Assembly (NCBI GenBank): GCA_947561715.1
Contig: OX387197.1
Coordinates: forward strand, 7,561,001-7,625,000
Length of the DNA stretch: 64,000 bases
Direction of reading: 5' to 3'
Origin: Ascidia mentula
Taxonomy: Eukaryota > Chordata > Ascidiacea > Phlebobranchia > Ascidiidae
The notes under the pieces were generated by a model. It was not told where the DNA came from, ran no database searches, and worked only from the letters and a program-made list of their open reading frames with translations. The translations under genes were made by a program, and so were the position numbers. Of this stretch, positions 22,213-35,000 are shown one piece after another (the stretch's first letter is position 1; each line of letters begins with the position of its first letter).

Positions 22213-23560
22213 GGTGACTGTGGCATCACTGAACCTGCTTAACAGAGAGAAACCACTGTGGGGCGTACTGTGTCAAACAAACCATTACAGCTCTATCATT
22301 ATTATGGCTCTTACGCATTTATGTGTTTGTATGTGGCGTAATCTTCGCCTGTAACAATCGCGAAAACATTGTGACAGAAGAATAGCATCTGTCTGCGTTA
22401 TATACGCCGCATTTTACCTTGGATTGGCATATGGAAATACCTAGGGTAATTGTTGAATTAACATCACATATTTTTAACACTCGTTTTGTCGCAGTCGTCC
22501 ATTGTTGCATAAGGATGGACACCAAGAATGATGCATTACAACGGACAGAAAACAGAAGACACGCCACGGGTTGTAAAAATGCAAATCGGAAATTTTTGCC
22601 ATTTGGTTATAAAACTCCGTTCGAAATTTACGCCACGTAAAAAGGTAAAATACATTCTAAAACCTGGACGATAATGCAAGGTTTGTAAACATGGGAAATA
22701 CATCCTAGAAAAAATTTGCTGGGCAGACAGATGCGCAAATGAGAGAGGCAGCAGTCATGTTTTTGCTAATTGCAGTATAACTTGCTAAAGAACAGAAAAC
22801 AACTACACAAAACAAGTGACAGTAAGAGCTTCTATCATAACGCTACAAAAAAGATTGTCCCGTTAATGATGGCTTCTTACGTCACACAAAGCAAGAGGCC
22901 AACATAAAAACGGTGTAGGTCTATTGCAACAAACAAAAGCAAAAATTTCACGAATTTTCAAAGTTATGACGCCGTGGCCGCACTCTCGTAACAAGGTTCG
23001 ACGAGCAACGTATGAACAATGTCTACGCCACCACGTTAGGGATTTAACATGTAACACCGTTGGGTTTTAGTCTACGCCATTTGGGTGTTCATTACGGGTA
23101 CAAAAGATTCGACACAAAGAGTGATTTTAAGAATATTTGTCGGAAAACGCAGCAGCAAAGAAAGCGCCGAAATATTTGAATGCGTTGTGACGTAATGTGA
23201 AGGGTCTTTGTTAAAAAATATCTTAACGAAGATCCGCAAAATCAAAACTGTGCGTTAGGTGATTAAGGCTGGGCGCTGTGCAAAAACGTATGCGATGTTG
23301 ATGTTGAGCGCACATGAGGGTAAACCCATATGCGAGCAAATGGAGGTCAAATACTCACGTCATTAACGGAAAACGTCCATATAAGTACGTTGGTCCGGCT
23401 AGCGCTAGGCGTTCATGTCCACCAGACGTATTACTGTGAAATATGACAGGGAAAGCTCTGCCAACCGTCAGATCAAATGGTAATGGGCCTCAGTTAATAA
23501 ACATAGGAAGAAAAAGCACTCGTCCCAGTAAAAACCACGAGGAATCGTCTTCGCCACAAT
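22213..23560. other. Intergenic region, no gene seen
   Basis: Mixed composition with only short chance reading frames. No RNA gene or transposon terminus is recognised. Confidence 0.35.
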
Positions 23561-23620
23561 ATGTGACGACACAGATCACTGTGTGACGTCACATATCACT
23601 GTGTGACGTCGCAGATCACT
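23561..23620. repeat. Three tandem 20-bp units with a CRE-like palindrome
   Basis: Three units of the form GTGTGACGTCACATATCACT. The middle one contains the perfect palindrome TGACGTCA, the CREB/ATF consensus; the flanking units have one or two changes in it. They lie about 50 bp beyond the SUV39H stop codon. Confidence 0.6.
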
Positions 23621-23668
23621 AAGTTTGATTAAAAATCCGATGAGAAATCGTCCCACTGGTGGCATGTT

Positions 23669-26600
23669 TTAAATCAGCCAACCTCGGCAGTTGGTGGATC
23701 CACAGAGACACTTGGTGCGTTTGAGGATGGAAGAGCAGGAGGAGGAACGGGAGACATCGGACGCCGTGTCGTCATTTCCTGTCGGTCCTCCCACACCTGG
23801 AACACCGACCGCGTTTCCGGTGAGGTCGTTAATGGTGACGTCTTCTTGCCCGTCTGCAATCAGTTTTGTTTAAACGTGGGTGCTTGCTGGGTTGCAAAAA
23901 ATTGAAGTGCATTAAACGTATCAAAGACGTTTACATCAGATTTCATCGCGTATTAGAATGTTCTTTCAAGGAATAGTTTTTTACCTTAGATTTACAAGAA
24001 ATACGTAGGTCAACGGAGATATGGGGAGTTGAAAAGCGTGGGAATAATATTAACAATTATCTCCAATTTTGTTTTCAATATTTAAACAATAATTATCTAT
24101 GCCTAACTAATATTTATAGAACGTATGTTCACCATATAAATGCGTAATAATTGGACTTATTGCACATAAAAAACACATACAGTTTGATAAAACAACAATG
24201 GAGGGAAAGGCTTTGACAGGATCGATTCACCTCGCTGCACAATACTGACCTGTCATGTCGCCAGTCATTTGATAATCGAAAGTGAGTTCCTCGTTGATGG
24301 CAATATTCCTACGTGCAAAAAGCGCAATTCGTGGAAATGAAGGATCTATGTTGTCAATGAAAACGTTGTAGACTTGCAGATTCGGAGAGCACTGCACAAA
24401 GCAACAAATATTACCGATATTTTCGCAATTTACACATCGGAGTAGTCGCGTTGAACAGTTGTTATTCAACGTATGTCACACTTTAGTGAATTTTTGTGAA
24501 AAAAAAACAAGCGTATTATTGCTGATTTTATGAATTTGACCGATCATTCACACGATATTAACGGCCTAAACGACGATTCCTCAAACGACAATGGCTAGCC
24601 AAGTGTTTCCCAACGGTGCCCTGTGTCCCCCCTAGGGTGATCACAAGTAGAATTCGCACTGACTGGGTTTTCCCAAAATTCATTAAAATCGGATTTTTGC
24701 TTTCCAATTGATTTTTTATGGATGAGTCACAGGTCATTCAACGTGGCTGTGTGTTTGGAGGGGCGGACTAAGCATATTAGGCTGAAAACCACGTCTAACT
24801 TTACACCGCAGCACCTGGGTCAACGACAATGGGGAAAGCGCGTTCGTACCGAGTGGTTCACAAAATGTGAGATATTTCCGTAGTTTGTCGCGTCCACAGT
24901 GAGGGGGTTTTCGACATCTGAGAAGTCGAGATCGAACAAGTAAGTAATTCCAGAATTGTCGTAAATCTTGCCCCGACTCTCCGCCTCGTCGTTGGTGATC
25001 ACCTGTCGATGACAAACAAAGTGTGAATGTTAGGATTCGGCCGAGGAGCAGGTATATTTTTTACTATTGGGTCAAATTCGAATTTAACAGGGAATCCAAT
25101 TATTGACCGCGAATCCCTTGTATTCTCAATGTGCTTAACTCAAATTTAAACATTGATGATTGAAATCACGCATTGTCGTTTGGATTTGGAAGAAAATAGG
25201 AGTGCACGAGAATTCAGTGCACAAATAACGAATAAAATTATGACGCCATACCAAAAATTGAAACGTTGAGTAAAGTTTCATAACGACCACTATGTTAATT
25301 TTATGACGTCAACAAATATTTTAATTCGGTTGAATAATGTCTGGAGCCTGCAGGTATTCGGTTTCGGCCTAATCCAAATCTTTTCTATGACATCCCAAGG
25401 CAGTGCGCGGGTGGCACCCACAGACCATTAGGATAAATTGATTGATGACTACAATAATATTTTTGGCATCCGTAACGAGGCTGCACAATGCTCTTGCTTG
25501 CAAACCCAGAACCTTTACGAGGGACAGGGGTAGATAAAGTAGGAAGCGACACCTATTTGGAATATATTGTAACACCATAAATAAGGCACCGGTGGCAGAC
25601 ATGAAGGTGATTTGTCTAGAGATTGATTTTCGTTTCTCATTGGCGCGTGCACGCTTATCTGCCAACCTTGGGACCAAAATCGCCAGTATTGAGTCATAAT
25701 TAGTTTCGGATAGTAACTAAACCCCTGGAGAACATTTCTGGATCAGTCCGTGGCGAAGGGTAATGTCAAGAACCTTTCTGAAACATATTGTGCATTTCTA
25801 CACGACCTCTTTGCATTGACTACTTGCGGCCAATTATCGGAGTATTTATATTAGCATCGTAGTGTTTACACCATAGTGTAAGATTCTCACAGCGCCCACT
25901 GTGCTCACAAAGAATGCGTTTATCGTAGTGCAGGTCACAACACCGCGACCGCTGCTCTTCAGGTAACAATTTTAGCATGTGTTATTTTACCGCCTTTTCG
26001 TCTTCCCACTGTAAGGCCTCCTTGAAATCCAAGTACGCCAAAAAATGCATAGGATTGCAACGAAACTTGTGTGCAAGTCAGTTCATACCATGCAAGGAGT
26101 TTAAAACCCAAGATTTTCGCTGGAACTTCCACGCAGTTTAAATCTTTCATCCTATGTTTGAATAACGTTTTAACGAATGTATCGTTAGTGACGTTCTCGG
26201 AAACGATTGCCATATAAGCCCAGGTGTGTTTGCTTTAAAATGAACGGCTGGTTTCGGTCTCGAAAGCCGCAAACGTACCTCTCCAACGTATTCCATTACG
26301 AACGCGCCTTTCGGAATCGGCTCGAGTGCCTTTACACCCCAGCCCTTGTGGGTGGTGCGAAAGAGAGACATGGCCAGTTGTGGTCCCTTCTGTACGATAC
26401 GGTTTGGACAACTGAGTCCGCATTGGCACCTGCAATGACAGGATTTATGGTTGTACACACTTGCATATGTAGATTGTATTATAATAGCCTCGAGGTTTAG
26501 GTGTAAGATAAAACACATAAAAACGTTTTTGTTTTATGTATAATTACGTTGTTGGTATTGGAGTTCAGATATTTCTTATACTATTGCATATCATAACTTT

Positions 26601-29389
26601 ACACCAACTAGTATGTATACATGTATGTTATATATATATATATATTATATGCATATACTGTATGTATTACAACAAAATCATGCAAACAGTCGCATACAAA
26701 ATGTAAAATGCTTTAAGTAAACAGATAAATATGTGTATGGTACACATGTGTAAGTAAACTAATTGGAAACATTGCAACACCCCATTTAAACAAATGCCAG
26801 AAAACAATATTTAACCAATATTCAAATCATATGAAAAGACATATTTTTGGAAAGGGTCAACATGCAACAAACCTTGAGTTGCATTCAAAAATCGGTTTTC
26901 CAGGTTTCAGTTTGATGAGTCCATTGACATATGCTGGTTTTGATTTGTGCATGGCAGGACAGCACAGACCTTGTTCCAGAGGTAGAGAACAACTTCCAAC
27001 ACATGTACATCCCAACAGGGGATCAGTTGGAATGCAAACACCAACTCCAGCAATGTTTTGTTCAATGTATGTGAAACTTTCTGGCAGGGGCTAAAAAAAG
27101 GTTCCAGGCATGTGACCGGTGTGAATTGTTGGCATAAATATTCACTTGCACAATGTAGGTGTGTTTGAGTGGGAAACAAGGTATAAGTTACCAACTGAAC
27201 TGCATCAAGTAGTAATAGACAAGCTCACACTAACATAAAATGTATACATGTCATGATTAATTGCATTATAGCAAATGAAATACGGTCCTCATTTAGACCA
27301 GGATATGATGCAATCGTCATAACAGCAGGGTTGTCTATGACCAATAAAAACTCCATCTTTAAACTATGAAAGCCATCACCAAACAAAATAAACCATTATA
27401 AAAACTTAAGTTAGACTTGCACAAACGAAACAAAACCATGGTGCCAGTGGCGGATCTAGAAAAAATATGTGGGGGTGTTCGGTTTCGGTACCTAAGTAAT
27501 GAAGACGTTAGATGAGGTTACAATTTTTTTAGGGCATTTACCTTGTAAATTTAGCTGCAAAAAACAGGTAAGTGCATTACTGTAATTAAGCGAAATACCG
27601 AACAACTTTTGTGAAACACAAGACTTTTTAGTTGCTTTTGTGCATGTGCGCTTGTCCAGTTTTTGCGAAACAATGCAATTGTTGTATCTGTATCCTCAAC
27701 ATGTATAATTGCGGTGGAATTTTTTTTAAACTGTGCCTATTAAAAATAAATCTGTAATGGTCTAGGAGGTGGTCTTGGTGCTTTAACCATGGTCTATTTA
27801 GACCAGGAAGTGATGCAATTGTAATAATAGTAGAGTTGTATATGACCAATAAACACTCCATTATATAACCAACCAAAATGACATATTTTAACCAGAAAGC
27901 AATACAGACAAAACAGTTTTTCGTGAAGTGGTGAAGGTTGAATTGTAAAACTAACCTCCAAATCGACCTCATTTTCCACGGCAATTAGAGGGGCACCCCT
28001 TGTCAATGCATTGATGCTAGTTTGCCATGCCAAAAGTTTGGCCTGTGCTTCTTGTTTCTCCAAAGAATATTTCGCTTCAAAGTGAAAGTTGTTTGGAATT
28101 ATATCGAATAAATGTTGCAGCAAACAATCTTTTTTCTTCCGTCGTCTGAAGAGCTTTAAATAAAATCTTTATCAGTTGCATTGCATTTCAGTTGCATATT
28201 TTTACACAACTTATATGACAAGTCAATATTTCATACAACAAACCCAATCAAAAACACATGTAAATCATAAATTGTGGATATTCACATTACACATGTGAAA
28301 TTGGGTTTGGGAAGTGCCACAAAAGATGTATTTTATGTTATTACATATATATATTATGTATAATATATGTATATATAATATAAATATGAATGTTGTAGCA
28401 CCAGTCACAATATGGTAACTTAAATCACCTTTGACCATGTGAGGTTTCGTTGGGTAAGAAACAAGTTAAGCTGCTTTACATAATCAGAGTGAAACTCTTC
28501 AATAAGTCTTGAACAACTTAAGTTAGACACAGATTCCCAGGTGTTTGCTTCCCGGGGCCAACCGACCCACTTTACCAAGTAGTAGCGTTTTCCCTGAGAA
28601 ATGCAAACAAGAAAAGATTTTTATAAAATCACTGTTTTTCCAGCAACATAATAAACAATGAAACACAAGAATATTACAGGACTTTTGCTAGGTTAGCAAT
28701 AATTACAGAAAAAATATATTCATCATCCAAATCCATAAATATGCTAAATCAAGATATATAATATTTCATTATCAACGGGATACAGAAGTTGAATGGAAAT
28801 TCAAAATAAGTTTTAATATTACACAAATTAGCAATGTGATTGTCATGCTTTTGTCTGAATACGGGTTTTACTTGATTGCAAAATTGTTTGTGTGGAAAAT
28901 GTTTTGTACTTCAATAGAAGTTTCGGAGTTTTAAAATATAAAAAATCTGTAAGGTCTCCGGGACACAATGGATCAAAATAAAACATGCATGATGATGTCA
29001 CAACGGTACCAAACGTAGGTTATGATATTTCCAAGTTAAACTAAACTTACTTCTATTACTTTAAAGTCTGCTATGTACTCAACTTCCAAAAATGAACAGG
29101 ACTTCTTAGCCTTCGTTGCTTTTAGTTGGTGAGCTTTCACAAGAATTTTTTTGCAAAATACAGGACCTCCAAAACCAATCCTTTTTCCATTTACAGCAGT
29201 TGGGCTGTAGTTATAGAACCACTTGGTCTTTTCATCAGGTAATGACCTTTTAAACTTTCTTGGCTTGTGTTTAAAATGTAAGCCTTTTTTGTTAGCTGTA
29301 TCTTGCAGCATTTCCATAACCATAACGCATGGTATGTGTAGGTCCTTTGGCTTAAAATCAAACTTTGGCTTTTTGGATGGTGGCTCCAT
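23669..29389 (-). CDS. SUV39H: SUV39H-type histone H3 lysine-9 methyltransferase
   Basis: Nuclear enzyme that trimethylates H3K9 in heterochromatin. Eight coding exons: 29389-29051, 28593-28429, 28153-27956, 27090-26873, 26429-26279, 25002-24850, 24391-24250 and 23853-23669; 1551 nt, 516 residues. The basic N-terminal region of about 100 residues is longer than in vertebrate SUV39H1. Then come a chromodomain at about 101-155 ([25 protein letters not shown]), a linker ending [10 protein letters not shown], and a Cys-rich pre-SET (GCTCVGSC ... [15 protein letters not shown]). The SET domain has [24 protein letters not shown] joined to CSPN across an intron, and EELTFDY. The post-[15 protein letters not shown] ends the protein. 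The catalytic NHSC and GWG motifs and zinc-binding cysteines are intact. The insert before the post-SET (about 48 residues) is Gly/Ser-rich. There is no fusion to eIF2-gamma, unlike insect Su(var)3-9. Confidence 0.95.
26628..26650. repeat. TA microsatellite in SUV39H intron
   Basis: An alternating TA run in the intron upstream (in transcript order) of the exon at 26429-26279. A second TA-rich tract lies at about 28345-28385. Confidence 0.6.
27291..27365 (+). repeat. Intronic direct repeat, unit 1
   Basis: About 75 bp starting ATTTAGACCAGGATATGATG that recurs, diverged, at about 27798-27870 in the same SUV39H intron (ATTTAGACCAGGAAGTGATG). It is a local duplication or two copies of an unnamed short repeat. 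Confidence 0.55.
27798..27870 (+). repeat. Intronic direct repeat, unit 2
   Basis: Partner of the repeat at 27291-27365; both share TATGACCAATAAA near the end. Confidence 0.55.
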
Positions 29390-29576
29390 TTGTTGGTGTA
29401 CTGTTATTTCATGGTGATACTACAATATCCCTGCAAAAACAAAGGTATCACTGATGAGGGTGTTAGCACGCACATGTATATGATACAATTACAATATAGC
29501 CTAGGCTATGCAGAAAAACAACAATACTTCGCAAAATAAAAAAAAATCTACTCCATCAATGATTAATGACCACCCT

Positions 29577-30283
29577 TTAATATGTTACAACACCTACTTC
29601 ATGTCTACTAGAAATGTCTGTTCCCAAAGCTATAAAAACAAAGCTTAACGAGTTCAAACACAGCGAAATGCTAGGCAGAATTTCCATGAACTCATTGCAC
29701 GAAAAGTACGTGAAGCAAACTTTCCCGCGTGCACGGATAAAATCACAACGACTGAAAGCAATTTCCATCCGGTTCACAACAACACTAATCTGGTTATCAT
29801 CGAAAATTTGTGCTGTCTGATCTGGAAAAGCGAACTGTTGCGAATTAACAGGCCGATTAGCATCATTATTGGCATAAATGTCATTCCTTTTTAGTTTCAA
29901 ATATTCACTATGTACGTAAATATAACGACGTCATAATCTGATCAAGTGTTATTTTCTTATGTCTTAATGTTTAAACGTAGTCGAGTCTGAAGTAATATTT
30001 AATTTTAAACTTCATTAATACAGCAGGAATATAAGTAACCCGTATTTGTACTATTGCTTTGCCATGCAAAATTTGTCAAAACGAAAAGGTGATACACCGG
30101 CGTTCTGACTTTAAGGACGCAGTGAACCGTATCTGCAGCGTCATTCGTTTGGAATTGTGGTCGTGCAATGTAAACCGCCTCTGATGTGTGAGAATGTGCC
30201 CGCAATCGCATTGCAAAGCCGCATGTGGGACAACGTCGCAGCTGAAACTGTTTTGATAAGAACTTTTTCCCGGGTTCCATCAT
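29577..30283 (-). other. Possible unassigned exons upstream of SUV39H
   Basis: Two minus-strand frames, 30283-30005 (ATG, 92 codons, containing CPTC and RAHSHTSEA) and 29900-29577 (107 codons), lie upstream of SUV39H. Either could be a short unrecognised exon, or chance. A 68-codon plus-strand frame (29614-29820, basic) overlaps the second. I cannot choose between the strands. Confidence 0.2.
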
Positions 30284-32072
30284 TGGGGGAGTTTTTGTTT
30301 AACAGGAACACTTTATCTTAAATGATGCCCCAGGGACTTATCCACATGGTATTTACGAAAACACTGCCTTTCTCGCACAATATCGCATATCACGTGACTT
30401 CCAGTTTATACGGTTTTCGCCTTTCCCACTATTGTATTCTCTTCCATGCTATTCTATTTGATTTGATTCCATTTTGAACAAGACTAATTCTGATGTCTTT
30501 AATGTGAACAAGATAGCCCATACAACGCTGGAAAACTTCATGCAGACGTTTCGGATGTGTTCTACAATCATCATTCCAGCATTTGGGCTATCTTGTTCAT
30601 ATTGAAGATGTACAAAACCGTGAGTTATGTTCCTAAATTCTGATTTCGATTCGATCAATAAACTATAATTGGGATTATTCTGCCTGCCCACATCTCAGCC
30701 GAGAGCACAGGTGAACAGACAATTCAGTGGCAACTCGCCAAAAGGTCAGCCGACCTTCATTGAGACTCATTGCGCTAGCATCCTCGAGACGAATTGTCAG
30801 GGAAGCCTATAGTACCCTGCATATCTGAAAATAATGATTCGGCCGCATAGTAGACGCGCTAGTTGCTGTTAATTCGAGACGTTTTTATCGCCCAAACTTA
30901 AATTTTCGTTTATGTTACTTGATCAATATATTCCTTAACAGTTTCTGCTTTGTGCAAACGTAAAATTTTGCTGAAAAACGAATTACCGCTGCTCTCCACG
31001 TGTTTTATTGAAGATATTCCTGTCTAAACCAATGCATTTTCCGCCAATCTTTACCTGCAGCATTTTGCAACGTCGTGCCCATTTATGACGCGATATCAAA
31101 ACCACGAATATGTGAAACGCGTTACCGATTTCATGTTTTTATACGCCCATTTCCAATCGACTGAGAGGCACTGATGTCTGATTTCTCCAAAGAAAGTTTC
31201 GTGTGCTTTTGTTGGGTCTCAGGCCTGTTGGTTTTTGATTCTTTTAACCTGATAACTCTGGCGGAAATGAAGCATTTCTACAGAAAGTATTCGTGATTCA
31301 TAAATCTGATACAAACCTCTGCCACAAGTCGGAAAATAAAGCGGCATTTTTAACCAAATATGGACCTGGATCTAAAACTGTTGGCCCCGTCTGAGGTGAC
31401 TAAGACTGCATTCACATTTTTTGTCAACAGGTTTGCTTTAGCATGTAGGCTTTATCCAAATCAATAATTGCAGTGAACATCCTTTCCGATTTTACGAATT
31501 TTAATCAATGTGAAATGCAATACGGATGAGCAACCGAGAATACGTGACTTTGTACAGGAAAACAGTATCAGACAAAATGGCCTTGAGCAGAGTCATGAGA
31601 ACAATAAGGCACCGATAACTACAAAGGCTTTGTGGTTGGACGGGTTAGCAGGGCCAGAGCAAGGAGTAGGCAGGTTCGGCTTCCATGATTGGCGTGCATA
31701 AAAAATACTGCAATATATGATAGGTAGCATAAAAACGTAGGTAAATTTGACCATTGGGCGTAATCAGCGCTAGAAATTTGCATTCATTAATCAAGGCACC
31801 TACTTCACTGCATGGCTGGGGTTTAGGATAGAAAATAGTGCAACGGGAAGTGTACCAATGTAAAAATTTGCTACAAGGCTTGGATGGTGCAGTGGAAATA
31901 AAGCGAACAGACAGGGAACCTATTTTGAAACGATGGACGGACACAACACGATTTTTACACTAATAACCGTGTATAAACAGATGGCCAAACTTCGGCAGGT
32001 AAATCAAACAGAAAAGCGTTATAAAACGAGGCACTTGAAAAACTAAAACCATATGTATAGAAATAAAAAAAA
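30284..32072. other. Gap between SUV39H upstream region and Smoothened 3' end
   Basis: It contains a fold-back repeat (30492-30612) and the Smoothened 3' UTR near 32072. The other open frames lack recognisable features. Confidence 0.35.
30492..30612. repeat. Fold-back repeat (hairpin MITE-like)
   Basis: Two inverted arms of about 25-28 bp, sharing GAACAAGATAGCCCA and its complement, enclose about 60 bp that itself contains GCTGGA/TCCAGC. A transcript would fold into a long imperfect hairpin. Confidence 0.6.
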
Positions 32073-35000
32073 TTAGGACCGTGGATTTTGGAGGAATTCC
32101 ATGGAGTTTTGCGAGGCACTGCTGCACAAGTTATCCGAATAGTTACTGGCAACGGACTCGGAAGTATTTGGACAGTTACGATGCATCCCTCCTTCAATGC
32201 CGTTGATGCCATCGCTTGAAACAGGCATCGTTTGATCGTATGGAGGCTTACTGTTAAATTTGCCACGATTTCCGTGACTTCCATCATTATTGGATGGAAT
32301 CTTCTTAGACGCTGAGTAAGTGAAGTCGGCAGAATCAATAGGTTGGCAATGTGGCAAATGGCTGTCAGTTGCTTCGTGCCACGTGTCAGTAGCAGGGCGG
32401 GTGGCATTGCGCAAGATGCCACGCAGTTTGGGTTGTTGGTTATGGTCTGCAACCTCACCGGGGAAGTGTGCCACCTCTGGTTGGTTGTATGGCATGTGAC
32501 ACTGACACCCTAAAACAAATAAACATGCCATGAAGAGTATTCATTTGATTTGAGTTTAAAATAAGAGCTTTCACAGATGAGGATTGGCTTTAAACAAACA
32601 TGTACATATGCTACTGCAATACACAACTAATACAGACAGGACTGTCAATACCAACCTTCATGATAAGATACAAATTATTCCACTATAGTTCCACTGGAAG
32701 ACCGTAGGTTAATGAAAGCATTTTTAACAATACAACTGTTATGGCACAAAAGTACTTGGCTTGACATTGCAACAGAAACAAAGCACAACAATAAGCACCA
32801 AATTCACTCACCTGGCGCACAAAATGTATTCTGGATTTGTTCGTATTGTTGGTTGTCATGGTAATAAGGGTGAGACAGGTGGGTTGCTGACGGGTTAACT
32901 GGGTAGTGATAGGGGGATGTCCCAATAAAGTGGTCACAATATTTCTAGACAAAAAATAATTAAAAAATTACCTTTTTGCAAGTAATTCATATCTCAAAAG
33001 TGTTGGAAAATACGAACTAACGTTATGATAAAGGTAATGCTTAAAATAAATCAAAAAAATTTAACGCTAAATTTAGAAAAGTGTTTATAAAGTAATCACC
33101 TTTGTGTGTGCAACCTTCATTGTTTCATTATGTTGTTCATCATCTTTTACCTCTTTTAGGTCTTGCCCATCAATCTGTTGAAAGATAATAAATTAGCATC
33201 TTACTTTTGAATAAAAGAATGCAATTTTGAATTATTTTGCACACTTCTGTAAACAAAAAAACACACTAGGGAACATATCAACAGCTTGCGCCATAAAACA
33301 AAAACATACAAACATTTTTTTTACAAGAACCTTAAAAAATATCTTTCCTTAATAAAAAAAAATATAGAACTGTTCAAGGATTTACTCGCAATCCCAAGAA
33401 CAAAAAGGCTGGCAAATATTACAGAAAACATAAAAATGTACTATTTAATTTAGACGTTTTGAATACAATTTATGTCATCATTAACTTTCAATAAAATGAT
33501 CATATTAAATATGTTAAAAGCCCAAACATATTGAACAAAACTGGTCTACGTTTTCTGCAACATGGGCCAGTCTGCTTGTTCTCAGATAGTTTTAAACCAT
33601 TTTTTAGCGAAAAGAACATATTTTAATTTGTGTAAGGTGCAAACATTTTATAGTTGCAGCTTATTTTCAATTGCATCCTGCACAACATTATGTTATGTTA
33701 AAGTTATTGTGAATTTGTTGCAACAGACAGAAAAGCAGGACAGATTCATCTTTTTATATGACAGTCTTAATTGCTTTCATACAACAATACCCCTTGTCTG
33801 CAATACGTATTATAGACAATCAGTATTGCAGCAACACGACATTTAAGAAAAAATTCTGATATGAAGTGAAGTAGAAGAATGTGTGAAATGTGAAGTAAAG
33901 ACTGGATTAAAACAGTTTAATCTTTAATTGCCCAACTGTACTTACATATTGAGCTACGGCCCACAATCCTGGCTCTATATCAGTGTCACCCTTTTTGTTG
34001 GGTTCTTTCTTTCGTGACATCTTTGGTGGTTGCCACGTGACATTGGGGTGGTTGTCAAGCTTACATTTCTCTTCAGGAAGGAGACCTCCTCTTCTGAAAA
34101 CCATCTTTGGGACATTTCTTACCCAGCTTGATGACACATCCTGTGTTTTAATAAAATGTTGAAAAATTTTTCTGCTTACAAATGTTTTAAAGGGCAAAAT
34201 TTTTATTATCATTAGATTTATATTTACAAATACATTCAATTTAACTCAGTGTACACTTATTTAAAAGTAGAAAGACAAATTTAACTGATATTTTCATACG
34301 TTAGACATCCTGGCCACTGTACTGTTTAAAATGATAAATTTCTTATTCATAAGAAATATCATATGTTTGACAAGCTACCTGTGACATGCTGTGCATGTGT
34401 AAATCCATATCCACAGGATCCTGGTGAGTCATTGTGTGTTCACTGTATTCAATATCTGGCCCATCATCCTCATCTTCATCAAGGTTGTTGTGACTTCTGC
34501 TCATTTAATTGAAATTTTGTAACATGTGGCAGAATATTTACAATCCTAAATAGTAAGACTGGCTAATGGTTAGGCTACAATATGTTGATTACTGGGTATT
34601 TCTTCAAATCCGTAATACTATATTTGTAAGTAGGGTTGTTGGTGTTGCATGAACTTTTATTGTCTGGGTTGTATTTTAAACCTACATTCCGCATGTAAAG
34701 CATTTATCAAAAATACCAAACATGAAGTGCATTTTGTGACAAATATAATGATAACATTTTTAATAAAAATAACATTTTTTTTATGGTCTTGTCAATTTTG
34801 GCATAAAAGTAACAGCTAAAAGCTAGTGTTCATACTTGGACATGTTTTTCTTGAGAATATTTCTCAGTGCAAATGCTTTGGCAATCATCCTGCTCCGGTG
34901 GCGAATTCTCTTCATTTCATCATCACTTCTTCCTATGAATCTGGAAGAGAAAAATAAAAATGATAAACATAATCTAAGCAAAGTGGAGTCAATAATATGA

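Noticed and set aside
27438..27475. CAGTGGCGGATCTAG as a hAT terminal repeat in a SUV39H intron
   Set aside because: The start resembles hAT ends, but I could not find the matching inverse end or a target-site duplication nearby.
29450..29475. CTGATGA word as a possible further hammerhead
   Set aside because: No stem II and no GAAA follows; the seven-base word alone is expected by chance.
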